Positions 14,461 through 15,238 of a stretch of DNA of 15,238 nt are shown here, piece after piece. The stretch's first letter is position 1, and the number at the start of each line of letters is the position of its first letter. Below the pieces are notes generated by a model that saw nothing but the letters and a program-made list of their open reading frames with translations, ran no database searches and was not told the DNA's origin. Both the position numbers and the translations under genes were made by a program. This stretch comes from Bdellovibrio sp. (GTDB lineage Bacteria > Bdellovibrionota > Bdellovibrionia > Bdellovibrionales > Bdellovibrionaceae): NCBI GenBank assembly GCA_003176075.1, contig PSRN01000055.1, forward strand, positions 1 to 15,238, given 5' to 3'.

Positions 14461-14493
14461 TCAGAAAGCAGTCAGCAAACAGTCAGCAAACAG
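14461..14493 (+). repeat. Three 11-bp tandem repeats in the rhodanese leader
   Basis: Units at 14461, 14472 and 14483. The last two are exact copies of TCAGCAAACAG; the first differs at two positions. They lie 31 bp before the start codon, just upstream of a doubled AAGAGGA motif (14501-14507 and 14514-14520), of which the second serves as Shine-Dalgarno. Confidence 0.88.
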
Positions 14494-14524
14494 TCATTCT
14501 AAGAGGAATAACCAAGAGGATTAA

Positions 14525-14809
14525 ATGGTCACGGGAAGAGAAAATGTGAGCGATGAATTCGTGGTGATCGATTGCCGTACCCCCGCTGAATATTCGATGG
14601 ACAAGATCGATGGAACGATCAACCTCGATTTTAAGAGTCCTAAATTCACCCAAGAGCTCGAAAAACTTGACCGCAATAAGAAGTACAAACTTCACTGCGC
14701 CAGTGGCGCCCGATCGGGCACGGCGGTGCAAATGATGCAATCCATGGGATTTAAGCATGTCGAAAACATCGGTGGGATCGCCGAGGCCCGTGCTTATTTG
14801 AAAAAGTAG
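14525..14809 (+). CDS. Single-domain rhodanese-like sulfurtransferase
   Basis: A 94-residue one-domain rhodanese, close in size to GlpE/PspE proteins. It has VIDCRTPAEY (14-23), the strand YKLHCASGARSGTA with active-site Cys58 and loop CASGARS, and the C-terminal VENIGGIAEA (79-88) typical of the fold end. It would carry sulfur as a Cys58 persulfide, transferring it from thiosulfate or a protein donor. There is no signal peptide, so it is cytoplasmic. The start is ATG 14525, with GAGGA 4 nt upstream. Alone on its strand, with a long structured leader. Bases 14602-14628 of this gene recur almost exactly at 14955-14981. Confidence 0.93.
   Translation: MVTGRENVSDEFVVIDCRTPAEYSMDKIDGTINLDFKSPKFTQELEKLDRNKKYKLHCASGARSGTAVQMMQSMGFKHVENIGGIAEARAYLKK
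14602..14628 (+). repeat. 27-bp direct repeat, copy 1 (inside rhodanese gene)
   Basis: Begins CAAGAT and ends CAACCTCGA. It matches 14955-14981 at 26 of 27 positions (C here, T there). This copy encodes KIDGTINLD in the rhodanese and is presumably the source copy. Confidence 0.92.
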
Positions 14810-14843
14810 GTCAAGCACGAGATTGTCGCCAGCCGCTCCGCCG

Positions 14844-14954
14844 TTACCACTCAATCCGCACGTGGGGGTAATCAGCCAGCTTTTTGTCGGCGGTCAAAAG
14901 AGCGGCCTGAAAAAGTCGGGCTGTCGCCACGAGAATTCGATCCGCCGGGTCTTT
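14844..14954 (-). pseudogene. VapC-type PIN-domain toxin remnant (C-terminal end)
   Basis: On the minus strand, in a frame different from the longest ORF here, codons from 14954 to the TAA at 14844-14846 read KDPADRILVATARLFQ, then AALLTADKKLADYPHVRIEW. This is the classic end of VapC/PIN ribonucleases: the DPADR acidic block, then LLTADKKL with the late catalytic Asp. Only about 36 of the usual 125-140 residues remain. Upstream, the 27-bp rhodanese-like copy abuts it, and an in-frame stop lies shortly beyond. No antitoxin gene is visible. It is a dead fragment of a toxin-antitoxin system. Confidence 0.8.
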
Positions 14955-14981
14955 CAAGATTGATGGAACGATCAACCTCGA
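14955..14981 (+). repeat. 27-bp direct repeat, copy 2 (at the VapC breakpoint)
   Basis: A near-exact copy of 14602-14628, placed exactly where the VapC homology stops and 6 bp from the stop codon of the FtsX-like gene. It marks a rearrangement junction. Confidence 0.92.
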
Positions 14982-14987
14982 GACCCC

Positions 14988-15238
14988 TTAGAATCGCGGC
15001 GTGCAGTAAACTCCAGTGATCACACCTAAAATCAGGGGTAAGACAATCAGAAGTCCGCATTGAATAACTATGAAATCCGATTGTTGTCGCGGGCTCCAGC
15101 CCAGGAGATCCAGCAAAGTCATCAGATTTCTCCAGCGCTCGCGGATTTGAAAAAGCGCGAGCAGCAGTCCGATCAGCCCACTCAGCACCATCAGAAGCGC
15201 AATCAACTCAACGTTAAAAAGCAGCTTTTCAATTCGTG
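14988..15238 (-). CDS. FtsX-like ABC permease, C-terminal end (partial)
   Basis: The reading frame is open to the window edge (83 codons visible), so the gene continues outside; a TTG at 15206 is internal, not a start. Visible: a charged stretch RIEKLLF, a membrane helix VELIALLMVLSGLIGLLLAL, the cytoplasmic loop RERWRNLMTLLDLLGWSPRQQ, then a last helix CGLLIVLPLILGVITGVYC and a short tail TPRF. The loop between the last two helices resembles the REREIALLRALGASRRQI block of FtsX/MacB-type permease domains. If it is FtsX, its partner would be the ATPase FtsE in cell-wall hydrolase control during division; if of another permease family, lipoprotein or drug export. The TAA is at 14988-14990. Confidence 0.62.
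   Translation of the reverse strand, partial: RIEKLLFNVELIALLMVLSGLIGLLLALFQIRERWRNLMTLLDLLGWSPRQQSDFIVIQCGLLIVLPLILGVITGVYCTPRF

Noticed and set aside
14872..15060. 62-codon minus-strand frame
   Set aside because: A shadow spanning the FtsX-like end, the 27-bp copy and the VapC tail in the wrong frame.

Overview
The window most resembles a Gram-negative predatory or delta-type bacterium, probably Bdellovibrionota. This is inference. The clues are a CheA/CheY/CheX-like phosphorelay outside any chemotaxis cluster, several Sec-exported proteins of unknown function, two unrelated oligopeptide transporter families, and a GRKLTDAQ-type motif that I associate from memory with large secreted Bdellovibrio proteins. 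Strong GGAGG-type ribosome sites and frequent GTG/TTG starts let several gene starts be placed better than by the longest open frame. There are no rRNA, tRNA, CRISPR or complete mobile elements.

Layout. 61-966 (-) is the N-terminal half of an OPT oligopeptide transporter that ends at an early stop. Divergent from it is a three-gene signalling operon (1062-4412, +): a membrane PAS/Hpt/HATPase kinase, a single-domain CheY-like receiver behind five 12-bp tandem repeats, and a STAS-like/CheX-like protein. 4612-6990 (+) encodes a large exported, low-complexity, helical protein. It meets a secreted transglutaminase-like protein (7003-7707, -) tail to tail. After a structured 324-bp gap comes a POT-family peptide transporter (8032-9522, +), whose end overlaps that of a membrane-anchored alpha/beta hydrolase (9461-10519, -). 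A nitronate-monooxygenase-like flavoprotein with a Cys-rich extension follows (10618-12075, +), then an AlkZ-related winged-helix-like protein (12093-12773, -).

From 12774 to the end the DNA is accessory in character. It holds a doubtful 58-residue ORF, a palindrome-rich stretch, a secreted protein with an ADP-ribosyltransferase-like fold pattern but altered catalytic residues (13395-14357, +), a hairpin- and repeat-rich leader, a single-domain rhodanese (14525-14809, +), a remnant of a VapC/PIN toxin (14844-14954, -) whose missing front is replaced by a 27-bp near-copy of the rhodanese gene, and the C-terminal end of an FtsX-like permease (14988-15238, -) that runs off the window.

The clearest functional unit is the kinase/receiver/CheX operon: the kinase would phosphorylate the receiver and the CheX-like protein would remove the phosphate. 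OPT and POT transporters, a secreted transglutaminase-like protein and an exported ART-like protein suggest a peptide-using lifestyle with proteins acting outside the cytoplasm. A recurrent oddity is short tandem repeats of 6-12 bp at gene starts, leaders and ends.
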